Shown here: positions 9,086 to 17,990 of the stretch, one piece after another
Numbering within the stretch: the stretch's first letter is position 1
Layout: the number at the start of each line of letters is the position of its first letter
Assembly: GCA_902615835.1 (NCBI GenBank)
Contig: CACMQL010000010.1
Location: forward strand, 1-49,974
Length of the DNA: 49,974 nucleotides
Direction of reading: 5' to 3'
Source: an uncultured Verrucomicrobiota bacterium
GTDB lineage: Bacteria > Verrucomicrobiota > Verrucomicrobiia > Opitutales > Seribacteraceae
Program-made: the position numbers and the translations under genes
Notes under the pieces: model-generated
The model's input: the letters and a program-made list of their open reading frames with translations, nothing else
Databases searched by the model: none
Told to the model about the DNA's origin: nothing

Positions 9086-10207
9086 TTAAGTTGGATTGTC
9101 CTGTTGTTTGAGAAGTTCAATGACTTGGTTGGTGGTGGGACTCTGGGCGGTCCGCACATAGTGGCCGGAAGTGCAAGTGGCGAGAGCCAGGTTGGTGAGT
9201 GGGGAAAATCCACTCAGATTTGCGGCACAAAAACCGGCATTGAAGTGATCTCCCGCACCGGTGGTAATTTTGGGGTTATCGCAGAAGGGACCTTCCGACC
9301 ACCAGGCTCCATCTTTGGTTGCACAGGCGGCGGAATCAACCGGATGGGTTACAACGCAGGCAATCTCAAGCTTCCTGCGGATTTCGGTGGCCATTTTCTT
9401 GAGCGATTCTTCGCTCTTATCCCCGGAGGCAAGCCCGAGTGTGTCGCAGACTTGGAGGGTTTCGTTGTAATTGAGTCCTAGGGTGGTTTCCGCATGCGAC
9501 TGAAAACGGGTGATTACCTGGAGCACTTCCAGAATGTCTTCCTGGGAACGTTTTGCCGGGTCAGTCAGATCAAAAAAGAAGGATCGATTATCCCGGGGGG
9601 GAAGATTGGGTAGCACCTGATCCGCGAGTTGTTGCAGAATGGAGGTCATCTTGGGAATCATGGTCCAGTTGACGATGGAGACCAGATCGCATTTCGAAAG
9701 CAAGTCAAGGAAGGGACCTTCCCCGGCGGCCTGGATGATTTGATGGTAATCAATCTCCTCCAAGCTCATCATATTCCCTAACATGATTTTTCCATCCTTG
9801 AATTCCATCGCGGTGGTAATGCCTGGCTGGGTTAGGGAGATGGCATCTGTTTTCCTAGCAAATTCTTCAAACTCCGGATGAATTGATGGCTTACCCAGGG
9901 CTCCGATGTACCTAACTCCCAATCCCAGTGAAAGAAGGGCATTGGCCATAATCGGTCCGTTTCCTCCCAATTTTTCAAATCGTGGAAAAAGCTCTAAGTT
10001 GGCACTTTTACCAGCGGCCGCGGAAATTCTTGAACCCAGGTCAGCGATAGTCTCAACCGCATCAAAATGCTCCCCCATCCCATGCCTTTTGTCAACCGGG
10101 GTAACGATCTTGTCCACAAACCCATCGAGACCAACCACGCTTAGTTTACCGGATGTACGAAAGGTCTTGGCTTGTATTTCCTGAAAAACTTTTTCTGAAA
10201 CTCGCAT
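9086..10207 (-). CDS. PfkB-family carbohydrate/nucleoside kinase
   Basis: From the ATG at 10205-10207 (MRVSEKVFQ) the product is about 373 residues. The first strand (KLSVVGLDGFVDKIV) and the KLGGNGPIMANALLSLGLGVRYIGALG segment match the ribokinase-like fold, and near the C-terminus ITTGAGDHFNAGFCAA holds the PfkB signature 2, with the GAGD anion hole and catalytic Asp. Longer readings need a TTG start at 10249 and add an unlikely leader. It opens the operon with tmk, holB and the HIT gene. The sugar or nucleoside substrate cannot be assigned. Confidence 0.87.
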   Translation of the reverse strand: MRVSEKVFQEIQAKTFRTSGKLSVVGLDGFVDKIVTPVDKRHGMGEHFDAVETIADLGSRISAAAGKSANLELFPRFEKLGGNGPIMANALLSLGLGVRYIGALGKPSIHPEFEEFARKTDAISLTQPGITTAMEFKDGKIMLGNMMSLEEIDYHQIIQAAGEGPFLDLLSKCDLVSIVNWTMIPKMTSILQQLADQVLPNLPPRDNRSFFFDLTDPAKRSQEDILEVLQVITRFQSHAETTLGLNYNETLQVCDTLGLASGDKSEESLKKMATEIRRKLEIACVVTHPVDSAACATKDGAWWSEGPFCDNPKITTGAGDHFNAGFCAANLSGFSPLTNLALATCTSGHYVRTAQSPTTNQVIELLKQQDNPT

Positions 10208-10348
10208 GCCTAGGATGCCTAGAATTCTTTTGAGTCCGGGGCAATTCAATTCGATTTGAGCATTCTAAAATTTGGTGATGAATTTGATTGATTTTCATGC
10301 CGGAAAACCTGATGGTAATAAGGAGTGGTAATCTTTGGGAAAGGATAA

Positions 10349-11026
10349 ATGATGGGAATAGTTGGTATGGATGCTTTGGCGGCCATAAAAGTCTTTGAAT
10401 ATTTCGCGGATTCAAATTTCGCCGGTAAGGTGGTTATTTTTGTACTCGTGCTACTTAATTGTACAGCAATTGCCTTGATGTGGTCCAAGTTTCAGCAGAT
10501 CAAGCGGGCACTTCACAACAACGCTCGGGATGAAAAGCGAATTAACAACCTTAACTCGATTTTTGATTATGATGACGCTCTTTTTGCCGGCGAAGGAAGT
10601 CCATATTTAAGAATTTGCTCCCGGGCTATGGATGCCGCCCACCGCGGAAAAAAACAGGGTAGAGTACGAATGAATTATGTGGAAAACGCCATCCGTCGGG
10701 CATTGGCGGAAATGGGGGACGGGTATGAATCAAAAATGTACTGGTTGGCAACGATCGTTTCCGGTGCACCTTTTTTGGGTTTACTGGGAACCGTCTGGGG
10801 AGTGATGGATGCGTTTGGAACCATGGATGCCGGTGGGGCCACCATTGAGCACCTCGCACCCGGCGTGTCCGGTGCGTTGTTAACCACAGTGGCAGCCCTT
10901 TGTGTGGCAATCCCCATCGTGTTTGTCTACAATGGACTTCTGGGAATGACCCGTGGGGCGATGACAAAACTCGAGAATTTTGCCAGTAACCTGGCCGACC
11001 GCATTGAATTGGAAATGGACTCCTAA
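10349..11026 (+). CDS. MotA/TolQ/ExbB-family proton channel protein
   Basis: A 225-residue inner-membrane protein with hydrophobic segments near residues 27-45, 130-150 and 165-190. The core WLATIVSGAPFLGLLGTVWGVMDAF is the family signature for the second membrane helix, and SGALLTTVAALCVAIPIVFVYN is the third. Such proteins form proton-driven complexes with ExbD/TolR that energise outer-membrane transport or Tol-Pal. GGAAAGGA sits just before ATG 10349. The partner ExbD gene follows 11 bases later. Whether the pair serves TonB or Tol cannot be told. Confidence 0.92.
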   Translation: MMGIVGMDALAAIKVFEYFADSNFAGKVVIFVLVLLNCTAIALMWSKFQQIKRALHNNARDEKRINNLNSIFDYDDALFAGEGSPYLRICSRAMDAAHRGKKQGRVRMNYVENAIRRALAEMGDGYESKMYWLATIVSGAPFLGLLGTVWGVMDAFGTMDAGGATIEHLAPGVSGALLTTVAALCVAIPIVFVYNGLLGMTRGAMTKLENFASNLADRIELEMDS

Positions 11027-11037
11027 GTTCGGGACCC

Positions 11038-11457
11038 ATGGCTAGGGATTTCAAGAGACAAAACAAACTGGCAGTCATTTCCGAGTTGAATGTCACGCCC
11101 CTGATTGATTTGGCCTTTTCTCTGCTGATTATATTTATGATCACCACGCCCGTGATTGAACAATACAATCGGATTGATCTTCCTTCACAGAAAACTTCAC
11201 AAGCCCAGGAACTTCCCAAGTTGGATGATCAATTTATAACCATCGAAGCCAATGGCCAGTTCCGCTGGGGAAAAGATGCAGTGACGCAAGGGACTTTGGA
11301 AGCAAAGCTCGATGAAGTGGCGGGCACCGAAGGGGATCAGCCCACCATCCACATCCGAGGGGACCGTTCCTTGCCTTACCAAAAAATAATGGATGTGGTC
11401 AACATGCTCAAAGCAAGGAACTTATCCAAGCTCAGCCTGGACACAAAAGCCGGCTGA
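11038..11457 (+). CDS. ExbD/TolR-family biopolymer transport protein
   Basis: A 139-residue protein with a short cytoplasmic N-terminus, one membrane helix (LIDLAFSLLIIFMITTPV, about residues 21-38) and a periplasmic domain. The ELNVTPLIDLAFSLLI motif, with the membrane Asp used for proton transfer, is diagnostic of ExbD/TolR. The C-terminal part (ITIEANGQFRWGKDAV and IHIRGDRSLPYQKIMDVVNML) matches the family's periplasmic domain. It pairs with the ExbB-like gene directly upstream. Confidence 0.92.
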   Translation: MARDFKRQNKLAVISELNVTPLIDLAFSLLIIFMITTPVIEQYNRIDLPSQKTSQAQELPKLDDQFITIEANGQFRWGKDAVTQGTLEAKLDEVAGTEGDQPTIHIRGDRSLPYQKIMDVVNMLKARNLSKLSLDTKAG

Positions 11458-11524
11458 TTTTCGGGATGATTCGATAATCTAAAGGTTTGAGTCGCAAGGC
11501 TCAACAACCTATAAAGGCAAAGGA

Positions 11525-12958
11525 ATGGATAATCGAGAAAAAGCTCTCCAAGCCCTGATGCAAAAGCTGGGGGACTCCGTCTGTACCGGAGAGCAAGAAT
11601 TGTATGCTTCATCCTACGATGGACTTAAGGTAAGTGGTTTCCCACAGGCTCTGGTTCAAGTCAAAAAGCCTGATGAAGTGGGAAAGGTCCTTAAGTTGGC
11701 CAATGAATTTTGCATCCCGGTTACCTGTCGGGGCACAGGTTCTAGTTTGACAGGCGGGGCCACTCCCCATGCGGGTGGCTGGGTGCTTGATCTGTCCAAC
11801 CTTTCTTCCATTGAAATCGATCCGACTAATATGCTAGCCCGGTGTGGTCCGGGCGTGGTGGTTGGAGATTTACAGCAAAAAGTATCCGAAAAGGGGCTAT
11901 TTTATCCGCCTGATCCATCCTCGAAAAATTTCTGCACCCTGGGTGGTAATGTGGCCTGTAACGCGGGTGGTTTACGTTGCGTAAAATATGGGGTAACCCG
12001 GGATTATGTACTTTCTCTTGCTGGATACCTACCAACCGGAGAATTTGTGAGGTGGGGAAGGGCGACCCGTAAATTTGCTACGGGTTATAACTTGCGGGAT
12101 TTGTGGATCGGGAGCGAGGGAACCCTTGGCGTGGTTACGGAAATTACCGTTCGCCTAATTTTAGCGGTTCCGAATCGTGTTACTTTTCTCGGGGTCTTTT
12201 GCGATGACCAGACCGCCCTTAATACTCCCCTTGCACTCAGCAAATTAGGAGTCCTTCCATCGATTATTGAATATATGGATCAGTGGACCATCGATTGTCT
12301 CCAAAAATATGTTGGGTTCGAAGTTTTTTCTGGAATCGAGCCCAAGCCCATGGTCTTAATCGAATTGGATGGGACTGCGGAAAGCGTGGTCCAGGAATCT
12401 TCATTGGTGGAGAATTGGTTGAAAGATAAGTCCCTTTCCTTCCGGAAGGCGGATACTGAAGAGGAAGCTGAAAAATTATGGGCCGTTAGGAGACAGGGTT
12501 CCTCTTCAATGAAAAAATTAGCCAGCACGAAACTGAATGAGGATGTGGTGGTGCCTTTGGACCGTCAGATACAGCTGATTCAATTTGTCGATTCCCTGCG
12601 GCAAACTTTCAAATTAAAAATTGGTGTTTTTGGCCACTGTGGGGATGGAAACTTGCATGTGAATTTTATGTACGATGAGGAAAACGGTTCTGAAACGGAA
12701 GAGGCGGTCCGGGCACTTCACCAACTCATGCAAAAAGTAATCGAGCTTGGCGGAGCGATCAGTGGAGAGCACGGAGTCGGTCTTGCCAAAACACCTTTTG
12801 TAAGAGATCAATTTAATCAGGCCGAATGGAAGGCAATGCTCGCCATCAAGAAGGCACTTGATCCAAAAGGAATCTTGAATCCTGGTAAAATTTTTGATGT
12901 CTTTAAACCATGGGATCAGAAAAAAGAAAAAGTAGTCCTTTCTTGGGAAAAAAACTGA
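11525..12958 (+). CDS. FAD-linked oxidase, GlcD / D-lactate dehydrogenase type
   Basis: A 477-residue cytoplasmic flavoprotein of the family that oxidises 2-hydroxy acids such as glycolate or D-lactate. The FAD-binding PCMH domain shows PVTCRGTGSSLTGGATP (about residues 63-79) and TLGGNVACNAGGLRCVKYG (about 138-156). The C-terminal domain has GHCGDGNLHVNF (about 373-384) and GGAISGEHGVGLAK (about 414-427). Length and motifs match GlcD. No GlcE or GlcF partner lies next to it, so a stand-alone dehydrogenase is as likely as a glycolate oxidase subunit. AAAGGA lies just before the ATG. Confidence 0.9.
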   Translation: MDNREKALQALMQKLGDSVCTGEQELYASSYDGLKVSGFPQALVQVKKPDEVGKVLKLANEFCIPVTCRGTGSSLTGGATPHAGGWVLDLSNLSSIEIDPTNMLARCGPGVVVGDLQQKVSEKGLFYPPDPSSKNFCTLGGNVACNAGGLRCVKYGVTRDYVLSLAGYLPTGEFVRWGRATRKFATGYNLRDLWIGSEGTLGVVTEITVRLILAVPNRVTFLGVFCDDQTALNTPLALSKLGVLPSIIEYMDQWTIDCLQKYVGFEVFSGIEPKPMVLIELDGTAESVVQESSLVENWLKDKSLSFRKADTEEEAEKLWAVRRQGSSSMKKLASTKLNEDVVVPLDRQIQLIQFVDSLRQTFKLKIGVFGHCGDGNLHVNFMYDEENGSETEEAVRALHQLMQKVIELGGAISGEHGVGLAKTPFVRDQFNQAEWKAMLAIKKALDPKGILNPGKIFDVFKPWDQKKEKVVLSWEKN

Positions 12959-12992
12959 TCCTTAATCTTTCCAGTTAATCAAAGCCCACATT

Positions 12993-14885
12993 ATGAAAAT
13001 CTATCTCTTATTGTTACCCATTTTCTTTTCATTTGGATTACTACCTGCCCAGAGTGATCAACTGCATCCCTGGACCGATAGTCAGGGACGTACACTGCAA
13101 GCTTCCTTTATCAGTCTCGACACCGAAAAAGTGACCATTAAATGGAACGGGCAAATTGTTCCCATTCCTTTGGCGAGTCTTTCCCCGGAGTCCCAGAGTC
13201 TCGCCCGGCAACTTGCTTCGCAAATGAATGGGAAGTCCTCTCCTTTTGATACAGTTGTAGCTCCAAATCAATTACACTCCTGGACAGATGTGCAGGGAAG
13301 AACCTTACAAGCAAGGTTTGTCAAACTTTTCGCCGGCACCGTAACCATTGAATGGAATGGACAAATGGTTCCGCTTCCGATGACCAGTCTATCTCCGCAA
13401 TCGCAGGAACTGGCGAATCAACTGGCATCAGCCAATAAACCCACGCCCAAGCCTGTACCCTCTCGTCCGAAACCGGCACCTGCTCCCCCTCGACCGAAGG
13501 TTGCCGCCAAACCTACCGTAGTCACGGAAGACGTGGCTCTGGATGAAGAACATAATTGGCAGGCTACCAACGGATCGCTGATCAAGGCCAAGTTCATTTC
13601 AATCGTGGGGGAAGATATCAATTTACTGGTCAATCAGGGTCGCTCCGAGGCTACGGTTCCCCTGTCCAGACTCACCAAGGATTCCCAAGCTCTTGCCAAA
13701 AAGCTTAATAAAGACTTGCAGGAAAGAAATAAAATGCGAGGACAGGAAGCCAATAAACGTAAGAAGATGAAAGTTCCTGCTCTGGTGGAAGCCGACATTT
13801 CCAAATATCACCAATGGATAAGTTCGACGGGGACTGAAATCGAAGCAATGTATGTGGATGCTGGAGATGAGGGAGTCACCCTTCTCATGCGTAATAATCC
13901 AAATCGTCCATACGAGCTTGGGTGGGAGCGGTTAAACCCAGAATCCCAGGCTTTGGCGGAAGGACTTCGTCGATTGAAGGCACAATTGATGCCTTTGGAT
14001 CCTAGGATCGCTGATAGCAAAGGAGGGAGTCTTTCTCATTACACGGAGGGAAAATGGAAAAACTACAACACCGTTTTGGAAAGTGCTGTCTACGATGTGG
14101 CCTTGCATCGTAATGGTCATGTCGTTCACCTTTGGCTAAAAAACCAAGCCAAAAAAGCAGAGGAAGGGCTGGGAGATAGAGCTCAGCGGGTTCCCCTAAG
14201 TATTAATTTCCGTCCTGTTTTTTACTTAAATCCAGGCGAAAGAAACCGACAATGGAAGCATCGGAGAATTGTTTCTTTTGATGAACCTCCTCCCGTTTCG
14301 ATGGAACGGGAAGAGACCACCATCAAAGGAATGTTCGATAACAATGCTACCTTTGAGTACAACATTCAGATCAATCACCGTGGATTAAGTTTTTGGGGAG
14401 AAATTGACGAAGAACGTAAGGAGGAGTTTCCCACCACTTTTTCCATTGCATTTCATTCCCCTAATTTCATTCCGGATGTTACCAATATGCAATTGCAGGA
14501 CATTGAGCCTCTGGTGGGTGATGGTTCTCTTTACATCGATCCCATGGAATCGAAAAGAGCCAAAATCCCCATGATGACAAAGTGGGATGACATTATGAAG
14601 AAATTTTCAGGAGCTGATTGGAACCCAATCAAGTCGGCTGAATTCATGGGTAAACCTTTTGGTTCGCACAAAATAAAAATTACCCCTGCGAGCACCAGTG
14701 GAATGGTTTTTCGTTGGGGCAAAGGATATTCTGGTGTTTATCCCTTTCAAGCTATTCATCTTTCTCATATGACCGAGGATACCTACAATGCCCGAAATTC
14801 TACCGATCCCGGGCAGTTTAAGGACAGGCACGAAGTTCCTCGCAATAAAAGATTAAATGTTAACATCATCCGTGGGCGTGGATAA
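12993..14885 (+). CDS. Secreted protein with four SHD1 repeats
   Basis: A 630-residue protein with a signal peptide (MKIYLLLLPIFFSFGLLPAQ). Four SHD1 (SLA1 homology domain 1) repeats follow at about residues 24-74, 94-144, 187-238 and 272-325. Each has the pattern '(H/W)xWTDxxGRTLxAxF...VTIxWNGxxVPxPLxxLSPxSQxLAxxL', which diverges in repeats 3 and 4. A Pro-rich linker (about 149-172) separates the first pair from the second. The last 300 residues have no family I recognise. SHD1 repeats are common in secreted proteins of Verrucomicrobia and Planctomycetes, where their ligand is unknown. The end overlaps the next gene by 29 bases. Confidence 0.85.
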   Translation: MKIYLLLLPIFFSFGLLPAQSDQLHPWTDSQGRTLQASFISLDTEKVTIKWNGQIVPIPLASLSPESQSLARQLASQMNGKSSPFDTVVAPNQLHSWTDVQGRTLQARFVKLFAGTVTIEWNGQMVPLPMTSLSPQSQELANQLASANKPTPKPVPSRPKPAPAPPRPKVAAKPTVVTEDVALDEEHNWQATNGSLIKAKFISIVGEDINLLVNQGRSEATVPLSRLTKDSQALAKKLNKDLQERNKMRGQEANKRKKMKVPALVEADISKYHQWISSTGTEIEAMYVDAGDEGVTLLMRNNPNRPYELGWERLNPESQALAEGLRRLKAQLMPLDPRIADSKGGSLSHYTEGKWKNYNTVLESAVYDVALHRNGHVVHLWLKNQAKKAEEGLGDRAQRVPLSINFRPVFYLNPGERNRQWKHRRIVSFDEPPPVSMEREETTIKGMFDNNATFEYNIQINHRGLSFWGEIDEERKEEFPTTFSIAFHSPNFIPDVTNMQLQDIEPLVGDGSLYIDPMESKRAKIPMMTKWDDIMKKFSGADWNPIKSAEFMGKPFGSHKIKITPASTSGMVFRWGKGYSGVYPFQAIHLSHMTEDTYNARNSTDPGQFKDRHEVPRNKRLNVNIIRGRG

Positions 14886-15783
14886 AAATCCGCTTATTTT
14901 TCTTGTTTTCATTTGTTGTTTTTTCGGCCCATCTTTCGTTGGGGCCGAAACAATAAGGGTGGCATCTTACAATGTTGAGAATTATTTGGTTATGGACCGA
15001 AAGGTCTCGGGAAGATGGAGGGAAGAGTATCCAAAACCGCTGAAGGAACGCCAGATTATAAGATCAGTGATCAATCAGACGGACCCGGACATCCTCGCCA
15101 TTCAGGAAATGGGTGAAAGAGTATATCTCAATGAACTTTGGGAAGATTTAAATATGACTCAGGGTACCCAATTTAAATATTCCGCATGGTTGCCCGGTCT
15201 GCAGGAAGGGGAGGAAAGGCACCTCGCTCTTCTCTCAAAAGTTCCGTTTACGATTATCAGGAAATTCCCGGATTTGAGTTTTAAATATTTTGAAGTCGAA
15301 AGAACCCCCAGTCGTGGCTTGATGGAAATTGAATTCAAGTCGGGTAATACCAAATGGACGCTATTCAATCTTCACCTTAAAAGTAAATGGACTGAACGGC
15401 CGGATGATCCCGAGGCCGCCCTCCGACGGGAAAAAGAAGCCCGGGTGATTCGGGATTACATACGTTCAAAATACCCCCCTTACAAAGACCCCCAATACCT
15501 GGTACTTGGAGATTTTAATGACCACAAAAATTCAGCCCCACTGCGGAGGTTTTTACAGGTTAATAATTCGATCCTTACTCAAATGGTCCAGTGTAAGGAT
15601 CAGGAAGGTCATTTTTGGACGCATTACTGGGACAAGCAGGATAGTTACGCCCGCTTTGATTACCTACTGGCTTCCCCAAAGCTTTTTCAGAATCTGGTTC
15701 CTGACTCTGCCCAAGTTGGCGGATATCATCTCTGCCTGCTCGGCTCCGATCACCGCATCGTTTTTGCCGATTTTGAATTTTAA
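14857..15783 (+). CDS. Secreted endonuclease/exonuclease/phosphatase-fold protein
   Basis: A 308-residue protein with a signal peptide after a short leader (FLVFICCFFGPSFVGA, about residues 15-30). The metal-dependent EEP fold (DNase I / exonuclease III / phosphatase) is shown by VASYNVENY near residue 34-42, AIQEMGE near 77, FNLHLKSKW near 171-179, LGDFNDHKNSAP near 223-234 and GSDHRIVFADF at the end. The last His-Asp pair and the GDFN motif are catalytic in the family. The start overlaps the SHD1 gene by 29 bases; GTG codons a few residues in could be the true start. It could be a nuclease for DNA scavenging or a phosphodiesterase. Confidence 0.85.
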   Translation: MLTSSVGVDKNPLIFLVFICCFFGPSFVGAETIRVASYNVENYLVMDRKVSGRWREEYPKPLKERQIIRSVINQTDPDILAIQEMGERVYLNELWEDLNMTQGTQFKYSAWLPGLQEGEERHLALLSKVPFTIIRKFPDLSFKYFEVERTPSRGLMEIEFKSGNTKWTLFNLHLKSKWTERPDDPEAALRREKEARVIRDYIRSKYPPYKDPQYLVLGDFNDHKNSAPLRRFLQVNNSILTQMVQCKDQEGHFWTHYWDKQDSYARFDYLLASPKLFQNLVPDSAQVGGYHLCLLGSDHRIVFADFEF

Positions 15784-15786
15784 AAC

Positions 15787-16419
15787 CTAATATAGATAAA
15801 TATCTGTACTGGTAACTCCTCTGCGGGCGGGGCCCAGGCTTTCAAAACTGAAGGATGAGGATGCGTTCGATAATTTTTTAATCTCAGGATATCTCCAGGA
15901 GTCATCAACGACAATTAAACCGTCGGGATTAATGAAATCCTGTGCTTTTTCAAAACAAGCTGTTCGGGCTGACCAACTTGATTCGGGTCCGAAGTGATCT
16001 TCGCCGTCGATTACGATTAAATCGTACTTTTTATTGAGCGAATTAAAGTAAACTGACTTTTTAAAATTAGCTGAATTTGAAAGGTTAAGATCCCTATGCA
16101 GTAAGGAAATATTTTTCAATTGGTTTTCTCTTATTTCTGATTCCAATTTTTTATACCATTTTGAATCATTTTCAACTGCAGTTACTTGCTTGCATAAGGT
16201 AGCTAAAAAAAGAGTAGAACCTCCGCTTCCCCACTCAAAACAGGATTCGAATTTTAAATTTTTAAGATAGTTGATTGCATCATACGACCACCACGGGAGT
16301 CGTAGCTCAAGAGGCGACTTGCCCGTGATCAAATGACAAAAATAACTTGGAGCCTGAGACGGTTTGGAAAATAATTTCAGGACTACTTTCAATACCCTCT
16401 CTTTGTTGGTCAGGTACAT
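15787..16419 (-). CDS. Class I SAM-dependent methyltransferase
   Basis: A 210-residue cytoplasmic protein. The SAM-binding motif I appears as CFEWGSGGSTLFLA (about residues 60-73), followed by VTAVEND (motif II acidic residue) and YDLIVIDGEDHFG near residue 133-145, then GLIVVDDSW. This is the pattern of small Rossmann-fold methyltransferases. The gene is richer in A and T than its neighbours and is convergent with the EEP gene with a 3-base gap, which hints at recent arrival. The methyl acceptor cannot be told. Confidence 0.75.
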   Translation of the reverse strand: MYLTNKERVLKVVLKLFSKPSQAPSYFCHLITGKSPLELRLPWWSYDAINYLKNLKFESCFEWGSGGSTLFLATLCKQVTAVENDSKWYKKLESEIRENQLKNISLLHRDLNLSNSANFKKSVYFNSLNKKYDLIVIDGEDHFGPESSWSARTACFEKAQDFINPDGLIVVDDSWRYPEIKKLSNASSSFSFESLGPARRGVTSTDIYLY

Positions 16420-16454
16420 TTTTTATCAGTTATTGGATGAACAAAATTTTTTTA

Positions 16455-17909
16455 CTATGCTTCACGCCATAGGTTTTTGGCTTCAATCATCTTGGCAACA
16501 CTTTCGGGAAGATTGTTTTTCCAACCTTCTTCCCTTTTTACAATTCGATCAAAAATATCGCGGGAGAAAAATTTCATATTCTCACGGTTGCATTCCGAAA
16601 TGGTTTCGAGAAACCCGTTTTCACGAATGTATTTATAAAGATTTCTCAGATTATCCGCCACGAAAAGGTTCTCGACATTGATTAGGCCACTCTTGGTTTC
16701 CTTGATGCTGACATTGTCCCCCCTGCGAAACTGTTGCCGGTATCTTTCGAAAGTCTCTTTTTCCACCGGATAGGCATAGATTCGTATATTATCCTTAAAC
16801 AGGACACCAAAGGCTTCCAGAATACCCCCTTCCAAGTTTGAATAGTATTCCTGCTTGAAAATATCAGCCAGGTTGTTGAGCCCCATAACCAGTCCGATCG
16901 GTTTTTTGATCAAGCGTCTTAAGTAGGATGCGAGTTTATAATATTCAAAATAATTTGAAACCAACACTCCGTATCCGCAGGCATTAATCACTTCAATTCT
17001 GGAAATAAAATCCTTGTAATTAATGGTTCCTTCATTCGCCAGGCTGCCAAGGGTAAGCTCCGTAAACACCATCAGTTCCCCTTCATCCACTTGTTCCCTG
17101 GTGATAAATTGTTTTTTGGCATTCTCCAGCATGTCAAGATTTACCTTGGTGACCGGTCGAAAACTACCGCGTTCAATCAGGCAGGATTTTTTGTAGAGAA
17201 CTTCTGATGCCTGCACCACAAAACCTTTTTGATCAAACATGATGGCATCGGTGAGCCCTGCTTGGGTGAGCTTCAGGCACAAAATTCGGTTATCAAATTT
17301 TTCAAATGCGGGCCCGTTGAATTCAATCATATCAATTTCGATACGTTCCACATCGATTCCATCGGCCAGGCTTTGTATGAAATCATCCGGGTTTTCATAC
17401 TGGTGAAAAGCGCCATAAAGTAAGTTAACCCCGAGCATGCCAATGGCCTCCTGTTGCAGACGGTTTTCACGGTCGAGCATGCGGACATGCAGGATGATGT
17501 CGTGCATCTCCCCCAGTGGCTCCAATTGGAAGCGAATGCCCATCCAACCATGGCACTCATTGGTCTTGTGAAAATTCAGGGCGGAGACGGTGTTTGAAAA
17601 GGCAAAAAAATGGCTTTCCGCCCCCCGGTCCGATGATAGTCTTTCCTTGAGAAGCCCAAATTCATGGGCCATCATTTGTACCAGCCTTTTGCGGGAGACA
17701 TACCTGCCGGCCTCACCATAAATTTTGTCGCTAAACTTCATGTCATAAGCTGACATGGTCTTGGCCACGGTTCCGGCCGCTCCGCCTGCCTGAAAAAAGT
17801 GCCTTGCTACTTCCTGGCCGGCACCAATTTCAGCAAAAGTCCCATACTTAGTGGGATCCAGATTAATACGGAGTGCTTTTCTTTCAACTGATAGTTGTTC
17901 TGAACTCAT
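16455..17909 (-). CDS. Conserved protein of unknown function (about 484 residues)
   Basis: From the ATG at 17907-17909 the product is 484 residues, soluble, without signal peptide or membrane helix. A longer reading starts at a TTG 12 codons upstream. The front has a distinctive block, YGTFAEIGAGQEVARHFFQ followed by GGAAGTVAKTMSAYDMKFSD and YVSRKRLVQMM. From memory, proteins with this block occur in Bacteroidetes, Planctomycetes and Verrucomicrobia and carry unreliable automatic names such as nicotinate-nucleotide adenylyltransferase or TonB receptor; neither name fits the sequence seen here. It has no HxGH nucleotidyltransferase motif at the N-terminus and no barrel. Function unknown. Confidence 0.7.
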   Translation of the reverse strand: MSSEQLSVERKALRINLDPTKYGTFAEIGAGQEVARHFFQAGGAAGTVAKTMSAYDMKFSDKIYGEAGRYVSRKRLVQMMAHEFGLLKERLSSDRGAESHFFAFSNTVSALNFHKTNECHGWMGIRFQLEPLGEMHDIILHVRMLDRENRLQQEAIGMLGVNLLYGAFHQYENPDDFIQSLADGIDVERIEIDMIEFNGPAFEKFDNRILCLKLTQAGLTDAIMFDQKGFVVQASEVLYKKSCLIERGSFRPVTKVNLDMLENAKKQFITREQVDEGELMVFTELTLGSLANEGTINYKDFISRIEVINACGYGVLVSNYFEYYKLASYLRRLIKKPIGLVMGLNNLADIFKQEYYSNLEGGILEAFGVLFKDNIRIYAYPVEKETFERYRQQFRRGDNVSIKETKSGLINVENLFVADNLRNLYKYIRENGFLETISECNRENMKFFSRDIFDRIVKREEGWKNNLPESVAKMIEAKNLWREA

Positions 17910-17990
17910 GGATGGCAAACTTGTCGGCTTTTTCGTATCTGGCAAAGATTTTCTTCGACCTGGATGCGAAAGATCTGTTTTTTTACATCT

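Noticed and set aside
9595-9601. G7 tract in the PfkB-family gene as another frame break
   Set aside because: The reading frame is continuous through it and the protein is normal on both sides.
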